This document shows positions 25,114 to 34,110 of a DNA stretch of 64,000 nucleotides, piece by piece. The stretch comes from Roseomonas sp. KE0001 (lineage in GTDB: Bacteria; Pseudomonadota; Alphaproteobacteria; Acetobacterales; Acetobacteraceae). The position numbers and the translations under genes were made by a program. Numbering within the stretch: the stretch's first letter is position 1; every line of letters starts with the position of its first letter. The stretch covers positions 558,001 through 622,000 of the forward strand of contig NZ_RCVQ01000002.1 of the NCBI RefSeq assembly GCF_016107285.1. Reading direction: 5' to 3'. The notes under the pieces were generated by a model that saw only the letters and a list, made by a program, of their open reading frames with translations, was not told where the DNA came from and searched no databases.

Positions 25114-26493
25114 TCAGCTCCGCATGTCGATCTGCGCCCGGCGGCGCAGGTCGCGCTGCAGCTGGCGCGAGGTCAGCTCGATCCGGTCGCGCAGGATCTG
25201 CATCCGGGCCTGGTCCGGCGTCAGCTCGGCGATGTTGCGCGTCTCCTTGCTGCAGACCGCCAGGACCAGCACGCCATCGGGGGCGATCAGCGGCTGGCTG
25301 GCGCGGTTCAGCGGCAGGCCGGAGAGGATGTTGCGCAGCACCGGCGGCTGCACCGAATCGAGCGGCACGGTGCCGGGATCAACCGGCCGGTCGCCGCCGC
25401 GCCCCGCCGCCTCGACCGCCGAGCAGGCCTTGCCCTCCAGCGCCCGGGCGCGCTCCACCACCTGCACCTGCTGCGCCGTCGGCGCCTGCGGGTCCAGCGT
25501 GCCCTGGAAGGCGAAGAAGGCCTGGCGCATGGTGATCAGCGTCACCAGCTCGCGCCCCGTCTCGCGCTTCTGCCGCAGGGCGACGATCTGGAAGCCGCCG
25601 GGCACGCGCACCGGATTGGAGATGGCGCCGGGCGGCATCTGGCTGACGATGCGGCCGACGGCCGGGTCGAACTCGTCCGGCCGCGTCCAGCCCATGTCGC
25701 CGCCCTGCAACGCGGTCTGGCTCTGGCTGAACTGGGTGGCGGCGGCGGGGAAGGGCACGCCGCGCCGCAGCTGCCCCACCACGTCGTCGACGAAGCGCCG
25801 CACCTCGGGCTCGGAGGTGGGATCGTCCACCGGGATGAAGATCTCGGAGACCAAATACTCCGGCTCGCCGGTGCGCGCCTTGTGCGCCTCCAGCGCCTCC
25901 TGCACCCGGGCCGGCTCGACCTGCGCCTGCGGGCCGAGCTGCTGGCGGATCAGGCGGGACCAGCCGATCTGGGTGCGGATCTGGTCGTAGAGGGCGCGGG
26001 GCTGCACCCCGGCCGAGCGCAGCTGCGCCGCCAGCCCGCCGGCCGGCAGGCCGTTGCGGCTCTCGATCTCGGCCACGGCGGCGGCGACATCGGCGTCGGT
26101 CACGGGGATGCGGCGGCGCTGCACCTCCTGCATGCGCAGCCGCTCGTCGACCAGCAGGCGCGTGACCTGCGGCCGCAGCCGCTCCACCGCGTCCGGGCCC
26201 ATGCCGGCGTTGAGCGCGAAGAGCCGGGCGCGGTTGGCCACCTCGCTGGCCGTGACGATGTCGCCGTTCACCACGGCGACGATGCGGTTGACCTGCTGCG
26301 CCGGCGGCGCCGGCGGCGCCGGCTGGGCCGCGCCCTGGGCCGCGCCGGCGCGCTGCGCCAGGGCGGGCGGGGTCAGGGCGGGCGTGGCCAGGAGGCCCGC
26401 GGCCAGCGGCAGCGCCAGCAGGCCCCCCCTGATGACGGGAAGAGCCCGGTTGGGCCGGGACGGGGCGGGGGGCGGTGCGGAGGCGCGTCGCAT
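25114..26493 (-). CDS. surA: Periplasmic peptidyl-prolyl isomerase / outer-membrane protein chaperone
   Basis: This 459-residue protein has a signal sequence (RGGLLALPLAAGLLATPALT, cleaved near PPALAQ), a SurA N-terminal domain (VNRIVAVVNGDIVTASEVANRARLF), and one parvulin domain (EYLVSEIFIPVDDP to GGFQIVALRQKR). A Gln-rich C-terminal segment follows. It escorts outer-membrane barrels, including LptD, to the Bam complex. The gene lies between lptD and rsmA; pdxA, which sits between surA and rsmA in E. coli, is missing. ATG 26493 gives a normal signal peptide, while the longer open frame to 26715 does not. Confidence 0.92.
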   Translation of the reverse strand: MRRASAPPPAPSRPNRALPVIRGGLLALPLAAGLLATPALTPPALAQRAGAAQGAAQPAPPAPPAQQVNRIVAVVNGDIVTASEVANRARLFALNAGMGPDAVERLRPQVTRLLVDERLRMQEVQRRRIPVTDADVAAAVAEIESRNGLPAGGLAAQLRSAGVQPRALYDQIRTQIGWSRLIRQQLGPQAQVEPARVQEALEAHKARTGEPEYLVSEIFIPVDDPTSEPEVRRFVDDVVGQLRRGVPFPAAATQFSQSQTALQGGDMGWTRPDEFDPAVGRIVSQMPPGAISNPVRVPGGFQIVALRQKRETGRELVTLITMRQAFFAFQGTLDPQAPTAQQVQVVERARALEGKACSAVEAAGRGGDRPVDPGTVPLDSVQPPVLRNILSGLPLNRASQPLIAPDGVLVLAVCSKETRNIAELTPDQARMQILRDRIELTSRQLQRDLRRRAQIDMRS

Positions 26494-26576
26494 GGTGCCG
26501 GACTTCCTAGAGCATTCCGGGGCGCAAGGGAAACCGGGCCGCCCCGCCCGCCACGGCGGACCGGCGCGGGGCGGCG

Positions 26577-28922
26577 TCAGATCGCCCGGAAGCCGAAATC
26601 GCCGATCGTCTTGAAGGAGAGGCGGAACAGCAGGACCGTGTCGGAGGGGTAGTAGTTCAGGCTGGAGCTGGGCTCGGCATAGGTCTTGGCGAAGCGGGTG
26701 TCGAAGATCAGGCACTCGTCCTCGTAGGTCAGGCTGAGGCCGGCCGAGACGGCGCGGTTCAGCTCCAGGTCGTAGCGGCCATAGGCGCCGGCGCGCCAGA
26801 AGCGGGTGACCTGGGCGGAGACATTGCCCGAGACCTCGCGTCGCTCGCGGGTGGTGATGAAGGCGTTGGTCGGCGCCGCCTCCAGATAGCCGGCGCCGAC
26901 CGAAAGGCGACTGAAGCTCACCCGCGCCTGGCCTTCCAGCAGGCGGCTGTCGAAGTCGTCCTTGTCGAGCCGGGCGCGGCCGGTGAGGTCGAGCCAGGAG
27001 ACCGGCGAGACGCGCACCCGCCCGACCCAGTCCGAGGCCTTCTCCTCCAGCCCCGAGCCGGTCTCGAAGACCGAGGCGTCGGTGGTGCGGAAGGAGCGGC
27101 CGACCAGCCCCTCGATCTGGCCGCCATTGGGGAAGAGCCAGGCGCCGCGCAGGGCCGTGTCAACCCGCGTGCCGCCTTCCTGGCGGTCGCGGCCGGGGAA
27201 GCGGTTGAGCGCGAAGAGATTGGCGTCGGTGAACTCGAAGTCGATGCTGTCCTCGTTCGGGATCAGCGTCTGGCGCCCGGTGCCGGGGCCGGTGACAAGC
27301 TGCACCCGCGGCTCGATGATCTGGCTGCCATACGCGCCGGCGCTGCGCATCAGCGGCAGGCGCCAGTCGAGGCCGATGCGGATATTGCCGTTGGCCTCGG
27401 TGATGCTGTCGCGGCTGCCGTAATTCGGTGCCAGCGTGAAGTCGTCGGCCCAGTGGGCCAGCCCGTCCGCCTGCGCGCGCAGCGTCCAGACCTGGCCGAA
27501 GCGGTCGATGCGCGGCAGCTCGTAGCCGATGCGCGAGGACAGGCGGCGGGTGTCGGTGCCCTCGCTGCGCCAGAGCGCGAAGCCGCCGGCGTCGAAGGTC
27601 AGGTAGCCGCCGAGGCGGTCGCGGCCGAGGAAGTGGTCGACATAGGCATTGGGCAGGACCAGCGGGATCTGGCCGACGTCATCGACCTCCGAGAGGCCCT
27701 GGTAGCCGCGGCCGTCGATGCGGGCATAGGTGCCGGTGCCCCAGAAGCCTTCCAGGAAGGCGTCCGAGCTGAGCACGCGGGGCGAGGGGTAGCGCCATGC
27801 GCGCAGATAGGCCTCGCTGCTGGCGCGGTTGAAGTTGAAGCCGGTGCGCCAGTTCTCGTCGAGCGAGAACTGGCCCTTGCTGTAGATGTGGCCGCCCCAG
27901 CCCTCCTCGTCCGCCGCGCCGGCCCGCTCGCCGATCGAGCCGGTCGCCTGCACCTCGCCGAAGTTGAAGCGGCGGCGGTAGGCGAGGCCGAGCGCCGGGT
28001 CGCGCTTGGTCGAGAGGGTGGGCGAGAGGGTCAGGTCCGAGGCGCCGTCGATCGCCCAGTAGTAGGGCTGGGTGACGAAGCCGCCGAGGAAGGAGGAGGT
28101 GCCGAGGGTCGGCGTCAGGAAGCCGGACTGGCGCGGCGTCGAGGGGTCGGGGTGCGAGAGGTAGGGCGTCCAGAGCACCGGCCAGCCATCGAGCATCAGC
28201 GTCGCGTCGCGGTAGCGCAGGCGCTTCTCGGCCTGGTCGTGCGTGGCGAGGCGGGCGCGCAGCTGCCAGAGCGGCGGCGCCTCCGGATTCTCGGCGCAGA
28301 GATCGCAGGACGAGTAGAGCACGCGGGACATGTCGAGGATGGTGCCGTCGGTGCGGCGGGCGCCATTGGCCACCAGCCGGCCGTTCTGCGCCAGCCGCGC
28401 CGCCAGCCCCTCGACCACGCCGTCGCGCATGTTGCCGGTCAGCTCGGCGCGCTCGGCGAAGAGGACCTGGCCGTCCGGCTCCAGCAGCTGGACATTGCCC
28501 TCGGCCACGGCGATGCCGGTGTTGCGGTCGAAGGTGAAGGTGTCGGCGCGCAGGATGCGCTCGTTCTGCCAGGCCTCCACGGCGCCGCGCGCGATCACCA
28601 GGTTGCGCTGCTGGTCGTACTCCACCTCCTCGGCGGTGAAGGTGACGGGCGCGTTGTTGCCGGTCTGCGAGGGGTCGGTCGCGCCGGCGGGCAGGGGGGC
28701 GCCGGCCGGCGCGGCGGTGGCCGGCGCCGCCCCGCGGGTCGCGCCCTGCTGCTCGGCGCCCGAGGGCAGCACGGCCTGGCCGGGGCCGCCGCCGAGCGGA
28801 TCGGTGCCATAGGGCGAGATCTGCGCGCCGCCGGGCCGCGGCGGCAGGATCAGCGCCAGCAGGGCGACACCGGCGAGCAGGCCGGCATGGGTCAGGCCGG
28901 GATGGCGCCTCCGCGGCGGCAT
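26577..28922 (-). CDS. lptD: LPS-assembly outer-membrane protein
   Basis: This 781-residue protein (from this start) is the barrel of the LptDE translocon that inserts LPS into the outer leaflet. It has a signal peptide (THAGLLAGVALLALILP, cleaved after GGAQ) and an N-terminal OstA jellyroll region (FTAEEVEYDQQRNLVIARGA, RADTFTFDRNTGIAVAEGN). A CxxC pair follows (SSCDLC), then a long beta-barrel beginning near WPVLWTPYLSHPDPS. Starts at 28970 or 28982 are also possible; the latter has GGAAGG close by but gives a long n-region. It is cotranscribed with surA, its chaperone. Confidence 0.92.
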   Translation of the reverse strand: MPPRRRHPGLTHAGLLAGVALLALILPPRPGGAQISPYGTDPLGGGPGQAVLPSGAEQQGATRGAAPATAAPAGAPLPAGATDPSQTGNNAPVTFTAEEVEYDQQRNLVIARGAVEAWQNERILRADTFTFDRNTGIAVAEGNVQLLEPDGQVLFAERAELTGNMRDGVVEGLAARLAQNGRLVANGARRTDGTILDMSRVLYSSCDLCAENPEAPPLWQLRARLATHDQAEKRLRYRDATLMLDGWPVLWTPYLSHPDPSTPRQSGFLTPTLGTSSFLGGFVTQPYYWAIDGASDLTLSPTLSTKRDPALGLAYRRRFNFGEVQATGSIGERAGAADEEGWGGHIYSKGQFSLDENWRTGFNFNRASSEAYLRAWRYPSPRVLSSDAFLEGFWGTGTYARIDGRGYQGLSEVDDVGQIPLVLPNAYVDHFLGRDRLGGYLTFDAGGFALWRSEGTDTRRLSSRIGYELPRIDRFGQVWTLRAQADGLAHWADDFTLAPNYGSRDSITEANGNIRIGLDWRLPLMRSAGAYGSQIIEPRVQLVTGPGTGRQTLIPNEDSIDFEFTDANLFALNRFPGRDRQEGGTRVDTALRGAWLFPNGGQIEGLVGRSFRTTDASVFETGSGLEEKASDWVGRVRVSPVSWLDLTGRARLDKDDFDSRLLEGQARVSFSRLSVGAGYLEAAPTNAFITTRERREVSGNVSAQVTRFWRAGAYGRYDLELNRAVSAGLSLTYEDECLIFDTRFAKTYAEPSSSLNYYPSDTVLLFRLSFKTIGDFGFRAI

Positions 28923-29053
28923 CCGCTGGCAGCTGGGTTCTCCGGCCGGAATCGCCCCGGCGTCGCGCATGGCTCGGTCCATGCCGCCTTCCATAGCCGC
29001 TTCGCGCCAAGCCGGCGAGTGTATCCCGGCCACACCCCGGGGGTGGCCGCGCC

Positions 29054-29359
29054 TCAGCCGCGCGGCACCGCCTCGTGATGGCGGATCACTTCCCGGACGA
29101 CGAAGGCCAGGAACTTCTCGGCGAAGTCCGGATCGAGCTTGGCCTCGGCGGCGAGGCGGCGCAGCCGCGCCACCTGGCGCGCCTCGCGCCCCGGATCGGC
29201 CGGCGGCAGCCGGTGCGCTGCCTTGAGGGCGCCGACCTGCTGGGTGCAGCGGAAGCGCTCGGCCAGCATGTGGATGATGGCGGCGTCGATATTGTCGATG
29301 CTGTCGCGCAGGCGCAGCAGATCCTCCGGCAGATCGGCGGAGGCCTCGGTCTGTGTCAT
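29054..29359 (-). CDS. Chorismate mutase, AroQ class
   Basis: This 101-residue all-helical enzyme converts chorismate to prephenate for Phe and Tyr synthesis. The family pattern is visible: LRDSIDNIDAAIIHMLAERF (first helix with active-site Arg), VGALKAAHRLPPADPGREARQV (Lys and Arg-Glu), and AEKFLAFVVREVIRHHE (C-terminal helix). It lacks fused prephenate dehydratase or dehydrogenase and has no signal peptide, so it is cytoplasmic. It is lodged in the envelope array between lptG and lptD with no obvious functional link to them. Confidence 0.92.
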   Translation of the reverse strand: MTQTEASADLPEDLLRLRDSIDNIDAAIIHMLAERFRCTQQVGALKAAHRLPPADPGREARQVARLRRLAAEAKLDPDFAEKFLAFVVREVIRHHEAVPRG

Positions 29360-29439
29360 GCTTCTCCTCCCGCGCCGGGCTTCCCGGCCCCGGCCGATGC
29401 GTCATCCCGTCCTCATCCCCTCCTCGGGGCGGGCCGGTC

Positions 29440-30549
29440 TCAGCCATCCTCCACATAGAGGAGCAAGGCAACCGCCAGCATGACCCCGGCGAGCGAGGGC
29501 GCCCAGGCGGCCAGCGCCACCGGCAGGGTGCCGGCCTGGCCGAATTCCTCCGCCACCTTGTCGAGCAGGAAGAGGGCGAAGCCGGCGGCGACGCCTGCGC
29601 CCAGCATCTGCCCGACGCCGCCGCGCCGCGACTGGCGCATCGAGAAGCCGGCGGCGAGCAGCGCCATGCCGACCGCCAGCAGGGGCGTGGAGAGCAGGGA
29701 ATGGAACTGCAGCCGGTGCCGCAGCGCCGAGAAGCCGCTGTTCTCCAGCACCTCGATGAAGCCCGGCAGGGCCCAGAAGGAGAGCGTGTCGGGGCTGGCG
29801 AAGCTGTCCTCGATGCGGTCCGGCGTCAGGCTGGTGGGCAGGTCGATCTCGCGCGGCAGCGAGGCCTGGCGATCGGCGCCGAAGGTCACCGCCTGGCTCA
29901 GCCGCCATTGCCCCGGCGTCAGCCGCGCCTCCGGCGCCTCGACGCGGGCCAGCGGCCGGTCGGCGGCGGAGAGGCGCCAGAGCGAGACCTGGCGCAGCAG
30001 GAAGCCCTGCGGCCCGATCTCCGGCACCCCGGCCATGATGGCGACGCCGTTGGGCTCGATCGAGGGATCCGCCTGGCGCAGCCAGAGCCGGCCGCCGGCC
30101 AGCGAACTCAGCCCGGTGGCGTTGCGCAGGTAGGTGGCGTCGAGCCGCTCGGCGCGCGAGAGCATGGCGGCCGAGAGCGGCGAGACCACGGCGATCGCCA
30201 GCAGGCCGAGGCAGAAGGCCACCAGCACGGGGCCGAGGAGGAAGCTCCAGGCCGAGATCCCGGCGGCGCGCGCCACCACCAGCTCCGAGGCGCGGTTGAG
30301 CCGCCAGAAGGCGATGATGCCGCCGAGCAGGATGCCGAAGGGCAGGATCTGGAGGATGACGAAGGGCAGGCGCAGGGCGGCGATCGAGGCCACCATCACG
30401 AAGCCGACATCCTCCCGCGTGGCGGCACGGCGCAGCAGCTCGATGAAGTCGAACAGCGCCACCAGCGCGGCGAGCGCCACGATCATCACCAGCGCCATCA
30501 TGGCGAAGCGGCGGGCCACATAGAGCGAGAGGGTGAGCGAGAAGGCCAT
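29440..30549 (-). CDS. lptG: LPS export ABC transporter permease LptG
   Basis: This 369-residue permease of the LptB2FG complex extracts LPS from the inner membrane. It has three N-terminal helices (YVARRFAMMALVMIVALAAL), the coupling-helix region VILQILPFGILLGGIIAFWRL and ASELVVARAAGISAW, a periplasmic beta-jellyroll, and three C-terminal helices. The ATG lies four bases after the lptF stop, so the pair is cotranslated or cotranscribed. Assignment to LptG rather than LptF rests on gene order and shorter length. Confidence 0.9.
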   Translation of the reverse strand: MAFSLTLSLYVARRFAMMALVMIVALAALVALFDFIELLRRAATREDVGFVMVASIAALRLPFVILQILPFGILLGGIIAFWRLNRASELVVARAAGISAWSFLLGPVLVAFCLGLLAIAVVSPLSAAMLSRAERLDATYLRNATGLSSLAGGRLWLRQADPSIEPNGVAIMAGVPEIGPQGFLLRQVSLWRLSAADRPLARVEAPEARLTPGQWRLSQAVTFGADRQASLPREIDLPTSLTPDRIEDSFASPDTLSFWALPGFIEVLENSGFSALRHRLQFHSLLSTPLLAVGMALLAAGFSMRQSRRGGVGQMLGAGVAAGFALFLLDKVAEEFGQAGTLPVALAAWAPSLAGVMLAVALLLYVEDG

Positions 30550-30553
30550 GGGA

Positions 30554-31687
30554 TCAGCCCTCCAGCGCCTGCGGCCGGCGGCGGCGCAGGCCGCGGCTGC
30601 CCGAGAGCACCCAGCCCGCGGCCAGGGCCGGCCCCAGCGCGTGCAGCCAGATCAGCGGGATGAAGGCATTGTCGCGCGCCGCCAGATTGCCGACCGCGAG
30701 GCCCAGCGCCAGCAGCCCGACCACCAGCGCCACGCCGACCACCGCCGGGCGCCAGTCGCCGTAGCGCCGGAAGCCAACCGCCAGCGCGCAGGCCAGCCCG
30801 ACCATGGCGAAGGACAGGGCGGTAAAGGGCGATGCCATGCGCTGGTGCCCCTCGGCGCGGAACTTGCGGATGTCGCGCTCGGGCAGATTCTCGGCCGGGT
30901 CCGGATGCAGCAGCTCGCCCACGAAGCGCTCCCGCGAGTCGCGGTTGCGCGATTCCGTGACGGCGGAGGTGGAGGTGGCGAGATCGACGCTGTTCTCGGC
31001 GAAGCTCAGCACCGAGAGACGCGCCGGATGGCCGGCGGTGGCCGGCTCCAGCTGCTGCCGCACGCCGTTCATGAGGATGACCCGCGGCCCGGTGGCGCCG
31101 GAGAGCAGGCGGCCCTGCTCGGCCATGATGGTGACCGGCGTGCCGGGCTCGCGCGTGTCGTGCACCAGGATGCCGCGCAGCGTGCCGTCGCTGTCGCGCC
31201 GCCGGGCATAGACGGTGAGGTCGTCGCCCAGGCTGCTGAACACGCCCTCCTGCAGCAGGATCGCCGCCATCTCGTTGCGGATCTCGAACTGCCAGGCGCG
31301 GAAGGCGGCGTGGCTGACCGGCACCAGCCAGAGCTGCAGGAACAGGCAGAGCGCGGTGGACAGGCCGGCCAGCAGCAGCGCGGGCCGCGCCAGCCGCCAG
31401 TCCGAGAGGCCGGCGGCGCGCATCACCACCAGCTCGCGGTCGGCGTTCAGGCGGACATAGGTGAACAGCACCACGACGAAGGTGGTGATCGGCAGGATGA
31501 CGGCGAAGAAGCTCGGCAGCAGCAGGCCGGTCAGCTCGATGAACACGGCGAGCGACAGGCCGCGGTCCAGCACCAGCTCGATGAAGCGCAGGCTCTGCGT
31601 CAGCCAGACCAGCGCGGCGAGGCCGGTGGTCACGGCGAGCAGCGCGATGCCGAGCTGGTGGAACAGATAGCGGTCGAGGCGGGACAT
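30554..31687 (-). CDS. lptF: LPS export ABC transporter permease LptF
   Basis: This 377-residue partner permease of LptG starts MSRLDRYLFHQLGIALLAVT. It has the coupling region FAVILPITTFVVVLFTYVRLNADRELVVMRAAGLSDWRL, a central periplasmic domain, and C-terminal helices. RHPYxx-like features of ABC ATPases are absent, as expected for a pure permease. It is the first gene of the leftward lptFG array. The leucyl aminopeptidase gene often divergent from lptF in proteobacteria is not in the window. Confidence 0.9.
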   Translation of the reverse strand: MSRLDRYLFHQLGIALLAVTTGLAALVWLTQSLRFIELVLDRGLSLAVFIELTGLLLPSFFAVILPITTFVVVLFTYVRLNADRELVVMRAAGLSDWRLARPALLLAGLSTALCLFLQLWLVPVSHAAFRAWQFEIRNEMAAILLQEGVFSSLGDDLTVYARRRDSDGTLRGILVHDTREPGTPVTIMAEQGRLLSGATGPRVILMNGVRQQLEPATAGHPARLSVLSFAENSVDLATSTSAVTESRNRDSRERFVGELLHPDPAENLPERDIRKFRAEGHQRMASPFTALSFAMVGLACALAVGFRRYGDWRPAVVGVALVVGLLALGLAVGNLAARDNAFIPLIWLHALGPALAAGWVLSGSRGLRRRRPQALEG

Positions 31688-31834
31688 GCGGCGGGGGCAA
31701 GCCTTTCGCGGCGGGCCGGGGCGGATAAGCCAGGGCGGGCGGGGCTGAGGCGGCCGGGGCGGGCCGGCATGCCTCCAGGGAGCGTCCGACCCATGTAGGC
31801 CGGGTGGCGGGCGGCGCCAAGCGCGGCCGCCGCC

Positions 31835-32770
31835 TCAGCCCTCCGCTTCCCGCAGCGCCAGGGCCCGGGCATAGACCTGCCGGCGCGGCAGGCCGGTCGC
31901 GGCGGCGACCAGCGCGGCGGCGTCGCGCAGGCTCTCCCCCCCGGCCAGCGCGGCGCGCAGCCGGTCGTCGAGCCCCGCTTCGGCCTCCGGCTCCGCCTCT
32001 CCCGGCGGGCCGACGACGAGCGCGATCTCGCCCCGCGCCGGATGCTCCGCGTAATGCGCCGCGAGCTCGGCCAGCGTGCCGCGCCGCACCTCCTCGAAGC
32101 GCTTGGTCAGCTCGCGCGTCACCGCCGCCGGCCGTGGCCCGAGCGCCTCGGCCAGCCCCGCCAGCGTCTCGGCCAGGCGGTGCGGCGCCTCGTAGAAGAC
32201 CAGGGTGGCGGAAAGGCCGGCCCGCTCGGCGGCGCGCAGCCGGGCGAGCTCCGCGTTCCGCGCGGCGGCGCGGGGCGGCAGGAAGCCGTGGAACAGGTAG
32301 GGGTGCGGCGGCAGGCCGGAGAGGGTCAGCGCCATCACCGCCGCGTTGGGCCCCGGCACGGCCGAGACGGTGACGCCCGCGGCGATGGCGGCGCGCACCA
32401 GCCGGTAGCCGGGGTCGCTCATCAGCGGCGTGCCGGCATCCGAGACCAGGGCCAGGTGTTCACCCTGCGCCATCCGTGCCAGAAGGCGGGGCGTGGCCGC
32501 GTCCTCGTTGTGTTCGTGCAGCGGGGTCAGGCTCACCGAAACGCCATGTCGCGCCAGGAGCGGAGCGGTTACCCTGGTGTCCTCGCAGAGCACCGCGTCG
32601 GCCGCGCGCAGCACGGCCAGGGCGCGGGGCGCGAGGTCGCCGAGATTGCCGATCGGCGTCGCCACCAGTGTCAGCCCGGGCCTGCCATCCGGGCGAGGGG
32701 AGGTCTCATTTGTCGTTTCCGTGGTGTCTGTCCCGTCCTGCTGCCGCACGGCCTGAGGCCCTCCCGTCAT
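31835..32770 (-). CDS. rsmI: 16S rRNA (cytidine(1402)-2'-O)-methyltransferase
   Basis: This 311-residue SAM-dependent enzyme of the tetrapyrrole-methylase fold methylates the ribose of C1402 in the ribosomal P site. Motifs seen are TLVATPIGNLGDLAPRAL, CEDTRVTAPLLARHG, LVSDAGTPLMSDPGYRLVRAA, VPGPNAAVMALTLSGLP and FYEAPHRLAETLAGLAEALG. The start lies about 35 residues before the fold, an Arg/Asp/Thr-rich extension with no other in-frame start. The first 61 bases overlap the 5' end of the divergent lipoprotein gene. The yraN/gshB genes often downstream of rsmI are absent. Confidence 0.92.
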   Translation of the reverse strand: MTGGPQAVRQQDGTDTTETTNETSPRPDGRPGLTLVATPIGNLGDLAPRALAVLRAADAVLCEDTRVTAPLLARHGVSVSLTPLHEHNEDAATPRLLARMAQGEHLALVSDAGTPLMSDPGYRLVRAAIAAGVTVSAVPGPNAAVMALTLSGLPPHPYLFHGFLPPRAAARNAELARLRAAERAGLSATLVFYEAPHRLAETLAGLAEALGPRPAAVTRELTKRFEEVRRGTLAELAAHYAEHPARGEIALVVGPPGEAEPEAEAGLDDRLRAALAGGESLRDAAALVAAATGLPRRQVYARALALREAEG

Positions 32771-34011
32771 CGCGCCGGCCCGCCTTCCGGACAGGCTCCC
32801 GCCCCGCCCCGGCCGGCCCCCGCCGGAGGGGGCTGGCCGGCGGCCTGCTGCTCGGCGCCCTTGTGGCCCTCTCAGCCTGCGCGCCGCAAGTCTCGGGGCC
32901 GGGCTATGCCCCGGCGCCGCAGGCCGGCCTCCCCGCCGCGCCCGAGCCGCAGCGCGCCAAGGTCGGGCTGCTGCTGCCGCTGACCGGACAGAACGCGGCG
33001 CTCGGCCAGTCGCTGCTGAACGCGACTCAGCTCGCCCTCTTCGAGCAGGGCGGGCCGGGCGTCGAGTTCCTGCCGCGCGATACCGGCGGCACGCCGCAGG
33101 GCGCCGCCGCGGCGGCCCGGACGGCGATGGACGAGGGCGCCCGCCTGCTGGTCGGGCCGCTGACCGGCCCCGAGACCGCCGCCGCCGCCGGCGCGGCGCG
33201 CGCCGCCGGCGTGCCGGTCCTGCCCTTCACCAACGATGCCAGCCAGGCGGCCGACGATGTCTGGCCGCTCGGCATCACCCTGGCGCAGCAGGTCCGGCGC
33301 GTGGTGGGCGCGGCGCACCAGCAGGGCGCGCAACGCTTCGCCCTCGCGGCGCCGCGCAACGCGCTCGGCAACCAGATGGCCGCCGCGCTGCGCGGCGCCA
33401 CCGGCGATCTCGGCCTGCCGCCACCGATGATCGAACTCTATCCGGCCAGCGCCTCGCCCGGCGCGCTGGCCGCCGACGTGGCGCGGCGCATCGGCGCCAC
33501 CCCCGACGCTGAGGCCGAGGCCGGCAGCCGCGCGGAGGTGCTGATCCTGGGCGAGAGCGGGGCGCGGGCGCGGGAGATGGCGGCCGGGCTCGCCGCCGCG
33601 GGTGTCGCCATGCCGCCGCTGCGCCTCGCCGGCCATGCCCTCTGGATCAGCGACGAGAGCCTGGGCCAGGAGCCCGCCCTGGCCGGCGCCTGGTTCCCCG
33701 GCCCCGACCCGGCGGCGCGGGGCGCCTTCGACAACCGCTATCAGGCGGCCTTCGGAGAGCGCCCGGCGCGCATTGCCGGCGCCGCCTACGACGCCGCCGC
33801 CCTGGCCGCCCGCGCCCTGCGCGGCGCGCAGACGGATGCCGGTGCGGCGCCGCAGATCCCGCTGGGCGAGGTGGTGCTCGGCGCCGACGGCGCGCTGCGG
33901 CTCAATCCCGGCGGGCAGGTGCAGCGGGCGCTGGCGGTGTATTCGATCGCCCCGGGCAGCCCGCCCGGCGTGGTGGCCCCGGCCGAGCTGCCCGGCAGCG
34001 CCGGTTACTGA
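32710..34011 (+). CDS. Penicillin-binding protein activator-like lipoprotein (LpoA-like, periplasmic binding fold)
   Basis: This protein of 433 residues carries a lipobox (GALVALSAC) and a type I periplasmic-binding fold similar to the LpoA C-terminal domain and branched-chain amino-acid receptors. Seen are AKVGLLLPLTGQNAALGQSLLNATQ, DEGARLLVGPLTGPETAAAA, and GVPVLPFTNDASQA. No ATG exists before the lipobox in this frame. The TTG at 32710 has GGGGAGG six bases upstream and is my choice, giving an unusually long (about 50-residue) n-region. Outer-membrane lipoprotein location and cell-wall synthase activation are inferred from family and from the rsmI-adjacent position of LpoA in many genomes. 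Confidence 0.75.
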   Translation: MSFPWCLSRPAAARPEALPSSRRPAFRTGSRPAPAGPRRRGLAGGLLLGALVALSACAPQVSGPGYAPAPQAGLPAAPEPQRAKVGLLLPLTGQNAALGQSLLNATQLALFEQGGPGVEFLPRDTGGTPQGAAAAARTAMDEGARLLVGPLTGPETAAAAGAARAAGVPVLPFTNDASQAADDVWPLGITLAQQVRRVVGAAHQQGAQRFALAAPRNALGNQMAAALRGATGDLGLPPPMIELYPASASPGALAADVARRIGATPDAEAEAGSRAEVLILGESGARAREMAAGLAAAGVAMPPLRLAGHALWISDESLGQEPALAGAWFPGPDPAARGAFDNRYQAAFGERPARIAGAAYDAAALAARALRGAQTDAGAAPQIPLGEVVLGADGALRLNPGGQVQRALAVYSIAPGSPPGVVAPAELPGSAGY

Positions 34012-34110
34012 GCCCCCGCCGGAGCCGGGCCTGACCGGATCGGGGCACGGCGCCGGCGCATCGACAGGGCGGCCATCCTGCCGGACAATGCCGCCCCGCC
34101 ACCGAGGGGG

